Under the pieces are notes generated by a model. The model made no database searches. It saw only the letters and a list, made by a program, of their open reading frames with translations, and had not been told where the DNA came from. Positions 1 through 9,732 of a DNA stretch of 64,000 bases are shown piece after piece. Position 1 is the first letter of the stretch, and each line of letters begins with the position of its first letter. Origin of the DNA: Rehmannia glutinosa (taxonomy: Eukaryota > Streptophyta > Magnoliopsida > Lamiales > Orobanchaceae); NCBI GenBank assembly GCA_016081115.2, contig JABTTQ020000228.1, positions 1-64,000 of the forward strand, in the 5' to 3' direction. The position numbers and the translations under genes are program-made.

Positions 1-44
1 TAGTTACGTATTGCTAATTGAAGAAGGTGCCAACCGCTTATCCT

Positions 45-725
45 AATGGCAACAAACGCTAAGATTGACAAAGATGAAAAAGGCAAGCCGGTTGATGAAT
101 CCAAGTATCGAGGTATGATTGGTATTTACTTTTTAACCACAAGAGACCGGATATTCTTCATGCCATATGCACATGTGCTCGTTTTAAGAATCCCAAAGAA
201 TCTCATATGAGTGCTGTTAAAAGGATTTCGATATTTGAAAGGCACTATTCAATATGGTTTATTCTATCCAAAGGATAAAAAGTTTTCTCTTAAAGGTTAT
301 AGAGGTCTGGATTGTCTGGGAAATATTAATGATCGGAAAGTACTTCCTAGGATCATGTCAATTTTGGTGATTGCCTAGTTTCTTGGTTTTTAAAGAAGCA
401 AAATTGTGTTTCACTTTCAACGTCAAGCTTGAATACATTCCTTGACCTTTTGTTGTACTCAATTGCTTTGGATGAAACAAACTTTAGTGGATTATAAATG
501 TTCTTTTGAAATGTTCCTATCTTTTGTGATAACATATCCGCTTATAAATATTGCTCAAAACCCAGTTCATCATAACTGCACTAAATATATTGAGATTCGA
601 CATCATTTTCTAAGGGATTGTGTTTCAAAACGAAAAAATTGAGATATCTTTTGTACCATCTCAAAAACAATTAGCGGACATTTTTTACAAAACCGTTATC
701 TTCCAAGATTTTTGCATCAATACGT
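45..725 (+). pseudogene. copia reverse transcriptase / RNase H remnant
   Basis: Conceptual translation across several frames gives the C-terminal copia Pol block in order. First comes the RT end (a lysine/aspartate-rich segment, then YRGMIG and a degraded RPDI-like stretch). Next are RYLKGT-like, DRKS-like and SWFLKKQN segments, then EAEYI, LLWMKQTL and the HIDIRHHFIRD-like motif (TKYIEIRHHFLRD at about 583-627). Last is a ADIF-like motif near 677. In-frame stops and several frameshifts break it, so no functional Pol is possible. It belongs to the element whose 3' LTR starts at 1973. Confidence 0.85.
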
Positions 726-739
726 TCTGTTAGATAATG

Positions 740-1960
740 CATATTGAATAAGGTCTATGATTGCATTTTGCATGTTTTTAAAACTTAGGGGTGAAAAATC
801 GGATTTTGGTTCAAACTCGATTTTGGAAAAATGAAAAAGAACCATCGGCCGATTGGGGGAAGCGGCACTGGCCGCCCATGACGCGACCGTCGCCCACCCC
901 CTAATCCGCCTTAACCAAAAATTGATAAAACGTTTGTTCTCGGTTTCATCATTTTTGGTCTTTTGTGTTCATTTTTCGCCCCTACGCATTTTTCGCACAA
1001 ATTTCACTTCAAATTTGTTTTAATGCATACATTTTATATTTTGAACTTCATGAGGCTCCATTATCATCATCATTGTTCATCTTTACCGATTAAATGGTAA
1101 GAATTTCTCCTTTTAATCTCAATTGGGTTGAACCCTTGAGAATATGCTTGTATCTTGATATCTTGTTGAAATTCTTTTGTATTAATATGTTGTTTATGAT
1201 GATTGATGATGAATGAATATTGTTGTATTGAAATTGGTGATGAAATTGTTTGGCTTAAACGAATCACAAAGGCGTTATATTTCTCTTGTTTTATTCAATG
1301 CACGCCAAGTGTTCGACAAAATATTTCAATGAAAAACTCATCACCTACATGATTCTCTTGATTTGAAAAGTCTTATAAGTTTATAGAGATCATGTTTTAT
1401 CAATCAAATGAGCTTTTACAAATCAAATGAGCAATTGTTTTCCCTTTTATTCGAATTTAAGCTTAAATGCTCAATATGCTCGATAAATCGATTAAATTGC
1501 GCACTTTGATATAATTTTATGTTGTTTTTATCGTGCTAACATTATTTTTGATGATTCCAAAGGGGGAGAAATAGGAAAACGCTCATACGCTCAAAGAAGC
1601 AAAAATAAACTTGCAAGAAAAGCTATAAGCCAGTGGCTCTTTAAAGCCAAAAGTTGTGAACAATACTTAGTCCATATGATGTATTATGGACTTTTATGCT
1701 TGAGTAATGATGTTTTATGACAGGGGAGCTTTTAAGCTCATGAAATTCAAGCTTCTAACTTTTAGTTGTTTGCTTTCTACTTATTTTTGTTATGCATATT
1801 GATAGGGGAGCTTGTGCAAAAATAATTTTGAAAAATCTTTGCTCCTATCCTTGTGTATTTGTACTTATGATAAATCTTGCTTGTAATGGTTTGATGTTGA
1901 CTCGAAAATTGGTTTTGTTTTAAAATCGACTTCCTAAAATTGTTTTGCTTGTAATCATCA
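740..1960. other. non-coding 3' region of copia element
   Basis: No open frame of note lies between the Pol remnant and the polypurine tract. The stretch holds a GC-rich patch (about 845-905) and an internal purine block AAAGGGGGAGAAATA near 1559 that resembles a second polypurine tract. SIRE-type elements often have such long 3' regions, sometimes with an env-like frame; no env-like protein is recognisable here. Confidence 0.55.
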
Positions 1961-1972
1961 AAAGGGGGAGTT
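1961..1972 (+). promoter_or_regulatory. polypurine tract of copia element
   Basis: AAAGGGGGAG lies directly before the TG that opens the LTR at 1973. This is the normal position of the plus-strand DNA primer for reverse transcription. Confidence 0.75.
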
Positions 1973-2652
1973 TGTTAGATAAATATTTTTATCAAGATTT
2001 TGATGATTTTGTTTAAATAAGTTTTTATACCAAAACAATGTTAATAAATGTTGTCCAAATACTCCAAATGATTTAAAATATTTTTGCTAATTTTTGGAGT
2101 ATTTCTTAGAATTTATTTTTCGATAAAAATGGACAACACTTTTGATGGTTTTGTTTAAATTGGTTTTTTGCACCAAAATAATGTTTATAAATGTTGTCCA
2201 AATACTCCCAAGTGATTTAAAATGTTTTACTAATTTTTTGGAGTATTTCTTGAAGTTTATTTTTGATAAAAATCGGACAACATTTAAAATTGGAGGTCGA
2301 CTTGACCAAGAGTGCACTAATTGAAACAGAAAGTAGAAGACTTGAAAATCGAAGAGGTGGACCGGTCCAGAAAAGGCCGACCGGTCGCATCTTAGGCGAC
2401 CGGTCGACCCCCTTGACCGCTCGCACTCGCAACCGCTACCTGGATCGCACTATGTTCATTCAAACGTTCGAAATCTTATACAGGCAACCGGTCGCCTATG
2501 TAATTTTTTGACAAAGAAAATTCCAACTTTGCAACTCCTTATAGCAAGATTTACTTTTCATTTTTGTACAATATTTCTACATCTTGTGATCCTCTTTTGT
2601 AGACAAAAGTGAAGAAGCGAATGTTGGGAGCCTATGTTGGTGAAGACTCTTC

Positions 2653-2660
2653 TATACATA
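2653..2660 (+). promoter_or_regulatory. TATA-like box in LTR (mutated)
   Basis: TATACATA followed by GAGGATGAATTGAA aligns with TATAAATAGAGGAAGAATTGAA in the solo LTR. One base change weakens it here. It would mark the start of the element RNA about 30 bases downstream. Confidence 0.5.
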
Positions 2661-2899
2661 GAGGATGAATTGAATACACAAGACACAACACATACAAGCA
2701 AATACACAACAAGAAATCTGCAAATTCTTCAAGCTTTCATTTTTACATTCTTATTGTAATAGCCCAAGCACTTTCACTTGCACATCTTTGAGGTCTAGGC
2801 TTTTGATTCTTGATTACACTTGCACTCAATCTTTGTATTGGTTTTATAGAGTTATAATCTTGAATTTTGTCCATCATTCAACACAAGACATCCTCATGA

Positions 2900-3066
2900 G
2901 TATTCTCGTGGTAAGAATACACTGGGTGATCTAGGTGATAGGTGTTTTGGAGAGCGTGGTACTCTTCAAAGGTGGTGAAGGAAGATTGTGGTAATCTTCT
3001 TGAAGGTGTTGTAAGAGAATTGTGGTAATCCTCAAGGTGTTGTATTAATTGTGGTAATTAATAAAA
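2900..3066 (+). repeat. series of five short hairpins, GTGG loops, with poly(A) signal
   Basis: Five stem-loops follow one another: GTATTCT/AGAATAC (2900-2920), GGAGAG/CTCTTC (2949-2967, one G-T pair), GAAGATT/AATCTTC (2981-2999), GAGAATT/AATCCTC (3015-3033, one mismatch) and ATTAATT/AATTAAT (3044-3062). Each loop contains GTGGT. Spacers resemble AAGGTGTTG. An AATAAA signal (3060-3065) overlaps the last stem. The stem sequences differ, but pairing is kept, as in the matching region of the solo LTR. Confidence 0.7.
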
Positions 3067-3279
3067 TCTTTTTTCTTTTTGAAATCCACTTCTGATATAC
3101 CGGGGTGGTAGTAGATTAGGCCCTAGGTGGGTTGAACTACTCTAAATCATCGAGTGTTGTTTAATTTTTGCATTTACATTCTTGTCAATTACGTGTTCTT
3201 TCAAAAAGAGGGAGATTTGAGAAAAAATCGGCATAATTTATTCACCCCTCTTCAGATTATCGTAGCCACTTGACTAATA

Positions 3280-4103
3280 GACTCTTTATGAAATCTTTTT
3301 TGGGAAAGAAGCCCAACCTCAAGTATTTTCATGTCTTTGGATGTGTGTTATGTTTTGAAGGATAGAAGTCGCCTTTGCAAAGTTTGATTCAAAAAGTGAT
3401 AAATATATGTTCTTGGGCTATTCATCTAATAGTAATGCATATAAGGTTTATAATCACAAGACAAGGACCATGATAGAATCTCGTGAAAGTTGTGTTTGAT
3501 GATCTTTCTAGTCTTACGGAGAATGTGCTGAACAAGATACATTTGATTACTTGATGGAAATGTCATGGACTCAACAATTTACATGCGGATGTTGCACCAA
3601 ATGATATATCTCGCAAGCACATCTTCGCAACCTAAATTGGCTAGTGGTATAGATGTTGTCAAAGATGTTGTGTCTCGATGTCATAACATCGCTAGCACAT
3701 TTGGATCTACAAGTAATGAAAATAATTATGGCCCTCATATTGAAAGAGAACTTCGAAGGACTTGATTTAATCACTAATGAAAGACGGGATCCTCAGCAGT
3801 AATTCAAAAGAACCATCCTATCTCTCAAGTCATAGGTGAGATATTTGAAGGCATAAGAACTAGAAGAAAAGAAAGGGTAAACTATCGAGATATGGTAAGA
3901 CTAGTTTGTTTGTCTTCTACTTGTATGATGGTAAGCACTTCTCAATGTGTTTCAATTTTGAGTCTAAGAATGTGTTTGTTGCTTTGAAAATGATTTTTGG
4001 ATAAATGATGTGCATGAGAAATTTGATCATTTCATCAAAAAGGATCATTGTTTACATAGTGATACCTTAACCATTTATAGTGATAATTTAGTGCTATAGA
4101 TAT
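3280..4103 (+). pseudogene. second copia element: integrase end and internally deleted Pol
   Basis: Translation gives a copia integrase C-terminal region: TLYEIFFGKKPNLKYFHVFG (about 3281-3340), then KFDSKSDKYMFLGYSSNSNAY (one residue run split by frame noise, about 3381-3435), and a NHPISQVIGEIFEGIRTRR segment near 3811-3867 that normally precedes RT. Most of RT is then missing. The text jumps to a YSDNL-like RNase H segment (about 4078-4092), which is cut by the solo LTR at 4104 and continues at 5574. Stops and frameshifts are frequent, so this is a dead element. Confidence 0.8.
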
Positions 4104-4861
4104 TGTTTGATAAATGGTTTTATCATGATTTTGATGATTTTGATTTTACACCAAAAAATGGTTTTAAAGGTTGTCCAAATACTCCTAAATGATTTAAAAT
4201 GATTTTAATATTTTCCGAATATTTCTTCAAGTTTTATTTTCGACAAAATTGACAACACTTTTAATGATTTTCTTTAATGTTTCTTTACACCAAGACAATG
4301 TTTCTAAATGTTGTCCTAATACTCCCGATCGGTCTAAAATATTTTCACTATTTTTCGGAGTTTTTCTTGAAGTTTATTTTCGATATAGAATTGATAACAC
4401 TTTTATTTTTGAGGTCAACCAAATTCGTGAGATAGGCAACCGCACTGAAAGTTGAGGAAACAGTAAAAACTTCATGTTTGCGTAAAATGGTCAGTAGAAC
4501 CAGTTTTATAGGGCAACAACCGCCCGACCGGTCGACCTATAGGGCGATCGATACTTGGGAGCAAAAATCAAATGTTAACTTCTCTTTCATTTTTTTTTGA
4601 GTGAGACCGGTTGTGGTTAGGGTCGACGGTCGAGGTGCACGCCGACCGGTCGCCTGTGTAAATGTTGATACGACTTTTTTTAAACTCTATTTTCGCATGC
4701 GGTCGCCCTTAAGTTTGACAACAAAAATGTAACCGCTTGTGCGGCAGACATCTTTTCCTAAATTGTGGATTGATTTCTATGACTCTTTTTCTTCAATTGT
4801 CTTGCAATTGTTTACGTAATTCATGTCCCCAAGAGGAGCCTATCATGTACAAGACATCTTC

Positions 4862-4870
4862 TATAAATAG
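4862..4870 (+). promoter_or_regulatory. TATA box of solo LTR
   Basis: TATAAATAG lies in a TTCTATAAATAGAGGAAG context, about 600 bases into the LTR. This is the expected core promoter for the copia transcript. The hairpin series starts about 240 bases downstream, so it would lie in the RNA leader. Confidence 0.7.
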
Positions 4871-5103
4871 AGGAAGAATTGAAGCAACACAAGAAGAGAG
4901 AACAACACAACACAACAAGATATACTCAAGCCAAACACTTGGTCTTTCATTGTTATTATTCTTGTTGTAATTTGCCTAGCTATTCACTTTCACATCCTTG
5001 AGGTCTAGGCTATTCTTGATTACACTTGCACTCAATTGTATTATTCATTATCGAGTTGTAATCTTGAATTTGGGTAATCATTCAACACAAGATATCCTTG
5101 TGA

Positions 5104-5366
5104 GTGTTCTTGTGGTAAGAACACACTGGGGTGATCTAGGTTATGTGTAAGAAGATTGTGGTAATCTTCTTGTTGAGGTGTTGAAGAATTTGGTATTCTT
5201 CAAGGGTTGAAGATTGTGGGTAATCTTCACAAGGTGCCGTTGGAGATTGTGGTAATCTTCAAGTGAGATTGTCGGGTAATCTCAAAGGTGGTGTTGAAAA
5301 GAGTGTGGTGCTCTTCAAGGTGTTGTTGTAAGTTGGTGTTGTATTAATTTGTGGTAAATTAATAAA
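5104..5366 (+). repeat. series of eight short hairpins, GTGG loops, with poly(A) signal
   Basis: Eight consecutive stem-loops can be read. They are GTGTTCTT/AAGAACAC, AAGAAGATT/AATCTTCTT, GAAGAAT/ATTCTTC, GAAGATT/AATCTTC, GGAGATT/AATCTTC, TGAGATT/AATCTCA, AAGAG/CTCTT and ATTAATTT/AAATTAAT. Loops are GTGGT or close variants (TTGGT, GTGGGT, GTCGGGT, TGTGGTG). Spacers carry AAGGTGTTG-like text. AATAAA (5361-5366) overlaps the last stem. Stems differ between units, yet both arms change together. Confidence 0.75.
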
Positions 5367-5573
5367 ATCTTTTTTTTGAAATCCATCCTGATATAATGGG
5401 GTGGTAGAGATTAGTGCCCTAGGTGGGTTGAACCTCTTTAAATCGACGTGTGTTGTTTACATTCCACACCTTTATTATTGTATTTGAGCTTTTGGTTCAA
5501 AAAGAGGGCGAAATCGAAAAGACGGAGATAATCTATTCACCCCTCTAGATTATCGTGAGCCGCTTGACTTACA

Positions 5574-7564
5574 GATATTTCAAAAATACAAGATATCACT
5601 CTCGCACAAAACACATAGATATAAGACACCACTTTATTCGTGATTTGGTTGAGAAAACATTACTCGCATAGAGTACATTGGAACCGAAAAATCTGGCCGA
5701 TATTTTCACCAAAGCTTTAGAGTTTGAGAGATTTTCCACTGGGAAGTCTCTTGGTGTGTGTGTTATTTAACATCTGTTTTCAAATCAGCTGAAGACACAA
5801 GCAACACTGGGCCGCAACACTTTTTCCCTGCTTTCTTTTTCATGTTCTCGCATTCATGCATTAGTTAGATTTGCATTTGCATCGACTAAATGAGTTTGAC
5901 AGAGTTCTTGGCAATATACCCAAGATTGTTCACTTGATAAGTGATGTGAGTGGATGTTTCCAATCTACGTTAATCATTATACTTTTACCTAGCGATGAGT
6001 TTTAAAAAAATATATCGACCATGTTTTGAGGCCTTTGAGGGAAACAACGAGTGGTTTATTCCTTTTGACCAATTCTTACCTTTAAAAGTGTTTTAAGCGG
6101 CATGATCTTGTGATAAAAGCTACCATTGGGATTTTGTGTGAAAGCTACCCTTTTGGCTAAGCAAACGGCAATGGTCTTGGAAAAAAACAAACTCGAAAAA
6201 TCATATATGCTGGTATGCGGATCGCTATTCATTGAATCGGCGTAAAAGTGTCTCTCAAGGTCTTACAACACTCGGTATGATGTCGGTGATATAAGTCCCC
6301 CACTTGTGTGTGCATTTTTTTATTTTTTCACACATTTCTAGGCATAACTAGGACATGCATATTTGGTGAAATTTGAAGAATAACCGAATTTTGATTCCTT
6401 GATTGTATGCAATCTTGCATTTTCATTCCTTAATTATTGGATCTCTTGGGATCTTAAGTCTGTGGTGTTATATGCAATGTGATATAGTTGGAATGATTTG
6501 AAAAATCTTTGCATTGCCTTATCTATATTTGTGGTTAAGAGTTTCATTATTTTGAAAGACTTAAATTCAAAAAATCAAATTTTGGAAAGGATTTTATTTT
6601 TATTTTGTGTTCAAATTTTTGAATCTAAAAAAAGTTTATTTATGTTGATTTATTGATTTTGAATGAATCTATTTAAGTATCCCAACTTCACACACTATCA
6701 CCTTATTACTCTCTATCTCTCTTATTTCTCTTGATCTTTCATCACAAGATCTCTCCCCAAATTTCCTCTCAAATTTTTTCCTCATACATATTGTTTCACT
6801 AAACCAAAGATGAAGATGGAACTCAAGAAGTTCCTCATGCTACTTCCGCCTCCTAAAAGTGTTTCTCAGGGTGTTTACCAATGTTTCACGAGAGTGCTAC
6901 TAACACCCCCGATATCCCCCCTACCCGCATTTAATACTTACAGTGTTATTTCGTTGTAATGAATTTTATGCGGGGACAACATGTGTTTGTTGACCATCGG
7001 ATTGCCTTGGATAAGAAACGATACGACTATGAAAACTACAGAGTTCACATCCACATCATGCTCTCACCTCTTTCTCGACCAAAAGGGGAGAAAAAGAATT
7101 CAATTTTGAGGTCGGATTGTATCACTTTGACAAGTGGTTTGTTTCGATGTGTTTTAATAAATATGGCTTCTATGGTATTTGTTTTGGTTTTATGCTCTAA
7201 TACACCCAACACTTCATGGTTTTCTCGTTTCTTTGAAAACCTGTTTTATAATCGTGCTCGACTTCTTAGAATCATTATTTTAGTATTCGATTTGCTTGAC
7301 TTTACACTCGATACTATTTTGAGTATTAATTATTTTCTCTAGATTTTAAGTGTTCATGGAAGTGTTCTAACATCCGTAACAACACTTTTGAAATAGGGCG
7401 GTTTTTGATTAACGGGAGAAATTATTTTCGAAACTCCGATTTCTGATTAAGGGGGAGAAAATTTATTTATCACTGATTTTTAACTGAGGGGGAGTTATTT
7501 TCTTGTTTTCTAAATCCTATGATTGATTTTCTATATTTTGTCCAGAAAGGCAAAAAGGGGAGAT
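5574..7564 (+). mobile_element. second copia element: RNase H end and 3' region
   Basis: 5579-5770 encodes the end of copia RNase H: SRTKHIDIRHHFIRDLVEK-like residues, then NLADIFTKALEFERF and LGVC, followed by a stop (one frame break near 5665). The remaining 1.8 kb is a long 3' region with no convincing protein. The open frame at 6959-7342 (127 codons) has no recognisable domain. Three purine-rich repeats close the region (7402-7421, 7441-7462, 7473-7500), and a last polypurine tract AAAAAGGGGAGAT (7552-7564) precedes the LTR. Confidence 0.8.
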
Positions 7565-8325
7565 TGTTAGATCCGTATTTTTACACGTCATCTAATAATT
7601 TTTCTTATTTTCAAAAATTCCAAATTTAAGTGTTTTGTTTTTTCCGGTTACTTCTTGAATAGAATTTATTAAATAAGGGAAGTTGATTTAGAAAAGGATT
7701 GGTTTAAAATTGGACTCTCAAGTTTTAGATAATTGTGGAAAGATCGATTTTTGATAAAGAATGATTCTAAGAGTTCTAGTCCTTATATGAATATGAATCC
7801 TTGTTTATTATGTCTCTTTTTCTTGTTTTGTACGGACTCAAACTCTTCAAAGGATTGCCTATATAAAGAGGACGTCCTCTCACATAATTTAAGCACGCTT
7901 GAGAATTACAATATAGAGAGCATATACACGTGAGAGTTTGAGTTCTCGGAAAAACAAAGAAATGCGATAGTCCGCATCGTCAGTGTTGAATGAAGTGTTT
8001 CTTTTGCAAGTACAACACCGAATATTGAGAGTCTTTGTTTCTTTGATTTTCGTCCATCTTTTGTTTTCATAGAAGTTCGAATAGTCTATATTCATTCTTT
8101 TTTTAATACTTGTTTTACAAAGTATAGATCTACTCATAGAAAGGAGTTTTGATAGGTTTTGTCTTGGTTGAGTCATTCATGTTGAGATGAATCGATACAA
8201 TCAACTAGTGAATTATTTCGCTGGCACGTTTACAAGTATTTTTATACTTGTAGACAAATTTTATCTCTCGTGTTTCTATTATCCCATGCGAGTTGGTATA
8301 AGTGTTAATGACACTTGTAGCAACA
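7565..8325 (+). repeat. 3' LTR of second copia element
   Basis: It begins TGTTAGATCCGTATTT right after the polypurine tract AAAAAGGGGAGAT and probably ends TGTAGCAACA at 8325. A TATA box ATATAAAG lies at 7861-7868. No partner LTR lies in the window, so the right end and target duplication are not confirmed. The LTR is unrelated in sequence to the 1973 and 4104 LTRs apart from the first bases. Confidence 0.65.
7861..7868 (+). promoter_or_regulatory. TATA box in second-element LTR
   Basis: ATATAAAG in a CCTATATAAAGAGGACG context is the likely core promoter of this LTR. Confidence 0.5.
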
Positions 8326-8843
8326 CTTTATTTTGTGTGATTTATCCTTGAACATTGGGACCTTAAATTCTTTTTCATATTTTTTTATAGGGAAATGATA
8401 TTTTTTTAGTGTTATGTTATAAAATTAGAAGTATAGATTCGAATTTTTTTTCTTGGGTCCATTTTCATGTTAGAACTTTGGAGAATTTTGTGGAGACATA
8501 AATTGGAAACAATGCATGGAGAAATAATGAGTAGTTTTGATGTGTAATGTTAATTTATGTCATAGATATTGCATGTTTAGATTAATTATATTTATGTCAT
8601 ATTTATATCATATTTTTATGCATATTATGATTTCTTTTGTGAATCTAATGTAGTTTATTATATTGTTTGAGTGAACCGTATACTTTAGTTTGTTTAATGT
8701 GCATATTTAACTCATACATACTATAAATGATTTCTCTTGAAGGTCATACAAATTTATTAGTTGTATTCTACTGCATATTTACCCATTTTCAGACGCATAG
8801 TTAGATGAATTTCAATGCATAAATAATATGATTATTATGCATA

Positions 8844-8878
<35 letters not shown>
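8326..8878. other. AT-rich DNA without gene
   Basis: No coding potential is visible. The sequence contains scattered GCATATT and GCATAGTTAG motifs like those inside the neighbouring Mutator-like element. It ends in a (TA)n tract of about 30 bases, into which that element seems to have inserted. Confidence 0.6.
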
Positions 8879-8880
<2 letters not shown>

Positions 8881-9732
8881 ATTTGGTTCAAGTGACAACC
8901 TCCTTAGGTGAGACCAAGTGGACTCATCCTACCCACGATTTTTACAAATCTAAGGTTGTGATTTAATTCGAGTTTCCTTCCCCACCAACACTTATTTCCG
9001 CCAACTTAAGGGTAATTTGGTAATATCCACATACTCCCCAAAAGACACGTCCTGTTCATCTCCTTTCCTTCACTCTTCCTTATCCCGCTTTTCAAGGCAC
9101 GGTTAATTTTCGAATTTCTTATCTTTTCACTAATTCACTTTCGGTTTTCATCTCAATCTCTCCATCACGACGCCCCAAGTCCGAGACGGTATTTTGTTTA
9201 GCAAGTTTGAGTGTCCGTTCTTTTTCAACTATCGGTGGACGGTGGGGAAGAAAACAAGGTATTTGGAGTTCGATTTTTGTAGAACTGCCATTCGATTTTT
9301 TAGGAATTTTTCATTTTTATATTTCAATTGTTTTTATGTTTTATGTGTTAAACGAAAGTATTGTGTTCGATTTGTTGTTATACGGTGATTTTGTTTCAAC
9401 TATGGTTTAGTGTTTTGTGTTTTCATTCTTTGTTTGTGTTTTTCATGGTGAGGTTGTGATTTAATGGTGAGTTTTTCTTTGCGATTTTTGTTGCATTCTC
9501 GTTGTATTTTTCCTTGTGACTCGTGAGTTTGTGTTTTAGTGGTATTCAATTTTTGTAGTAGGTGTAAATTGTATGTATATATACGTAGGTTAGTTGTGTT
9601 GCTATGTTATAATGTTTCGATACATATTTAGTATGGGTTTGTTGCTATAATAGAATGTCTCGATACATAGTTAGGGTTTTGTCCCGATATATGTTTTCAT
9701 TGTTTTTGTGTTTGTAGGTTATCGTTGGTAAA

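Larger units (their letters stand above)
1..3279 (+). mobile_element. Ty1/copia SIRE-like retrotransposon, 3' part
   Basis: This is the 3' end of a copia-type LTR retrotransposon cut off by the left window edge. It has a degraded reverse transcriptase/RNase H tail (45-725), about 1.2 kb of long untranslated 3' region (740-1960), a polypurine tract, and a 3' LTR (1973-3279). The long 3' region with purine blocks such as AAAGGGGGAG is typical of SIRE/Maximus-type copia elements. Directly after the LTR the sequence resumes inside an integrase-like reading frame of another copia element, so this element is inserted in that one. The LTR end is judged only from alignment with the solo LTR at 4104-5573. 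Confidence 0.8.
1973..3279 (+). repeat. 3' LTR of left copia element
   Basis: The LTR begins TGTTAGATAAAT after the polypurine tract. It aligns along its length with the solo LTR at 4104-5573. It opens with a tandem duplication of about 145-150 bp (1975-2140 and 2142-2290, each with the text GTTGTCCAAATACTCC). It then has several ACCGGTC palindromes (2358-2410, 2487), a TATA-like box, a hairpin series (2900-3063) and an AATAAA signal. The last bases (about 3270-3279) are degraded compared with the CTTGACTTACA end of the solo LTR, so the right edge is uncertain by a few bases. Confidence 0.8.
4104..5573 (+). mobile_element. solo LTR of the SIRE-like copia family, TSD GATAT
   Basis: A 1470-bp LTR starts TGTTTGATAAATGG and ends CTTGACTTACA. 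The 5-bp target duplication GATAT is present at 4099-4103 and 5574-5578. The copia RNase H reading of the host element continues across the insertion. No internal domain or second LTR is present, which fits recombination between two LTRs. It matches the LTR at 1973-3279, including the opening tandem duplication (4126-4256 and 4257-4392), ACCGGTC palindromes, TATA box and hairpin series. Confidence 0.9.

Noticed and set aside
6959..7342. 127-codon frame in the 3' region of the second copia element, as an env-like protein
   Set aside because: No signal peptide, coiled coil or clear transmembrane pattern typical of env-like SIRE proteins, and no recognisable domain. It is kept as part of the non-coding 3' region.
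9194..9410. Two overlapping Phe/Arg-rich frames near the left end of the MULE
   Set aside because: T-rich leader sequence before the ULP1-like start at 9733; no domain.
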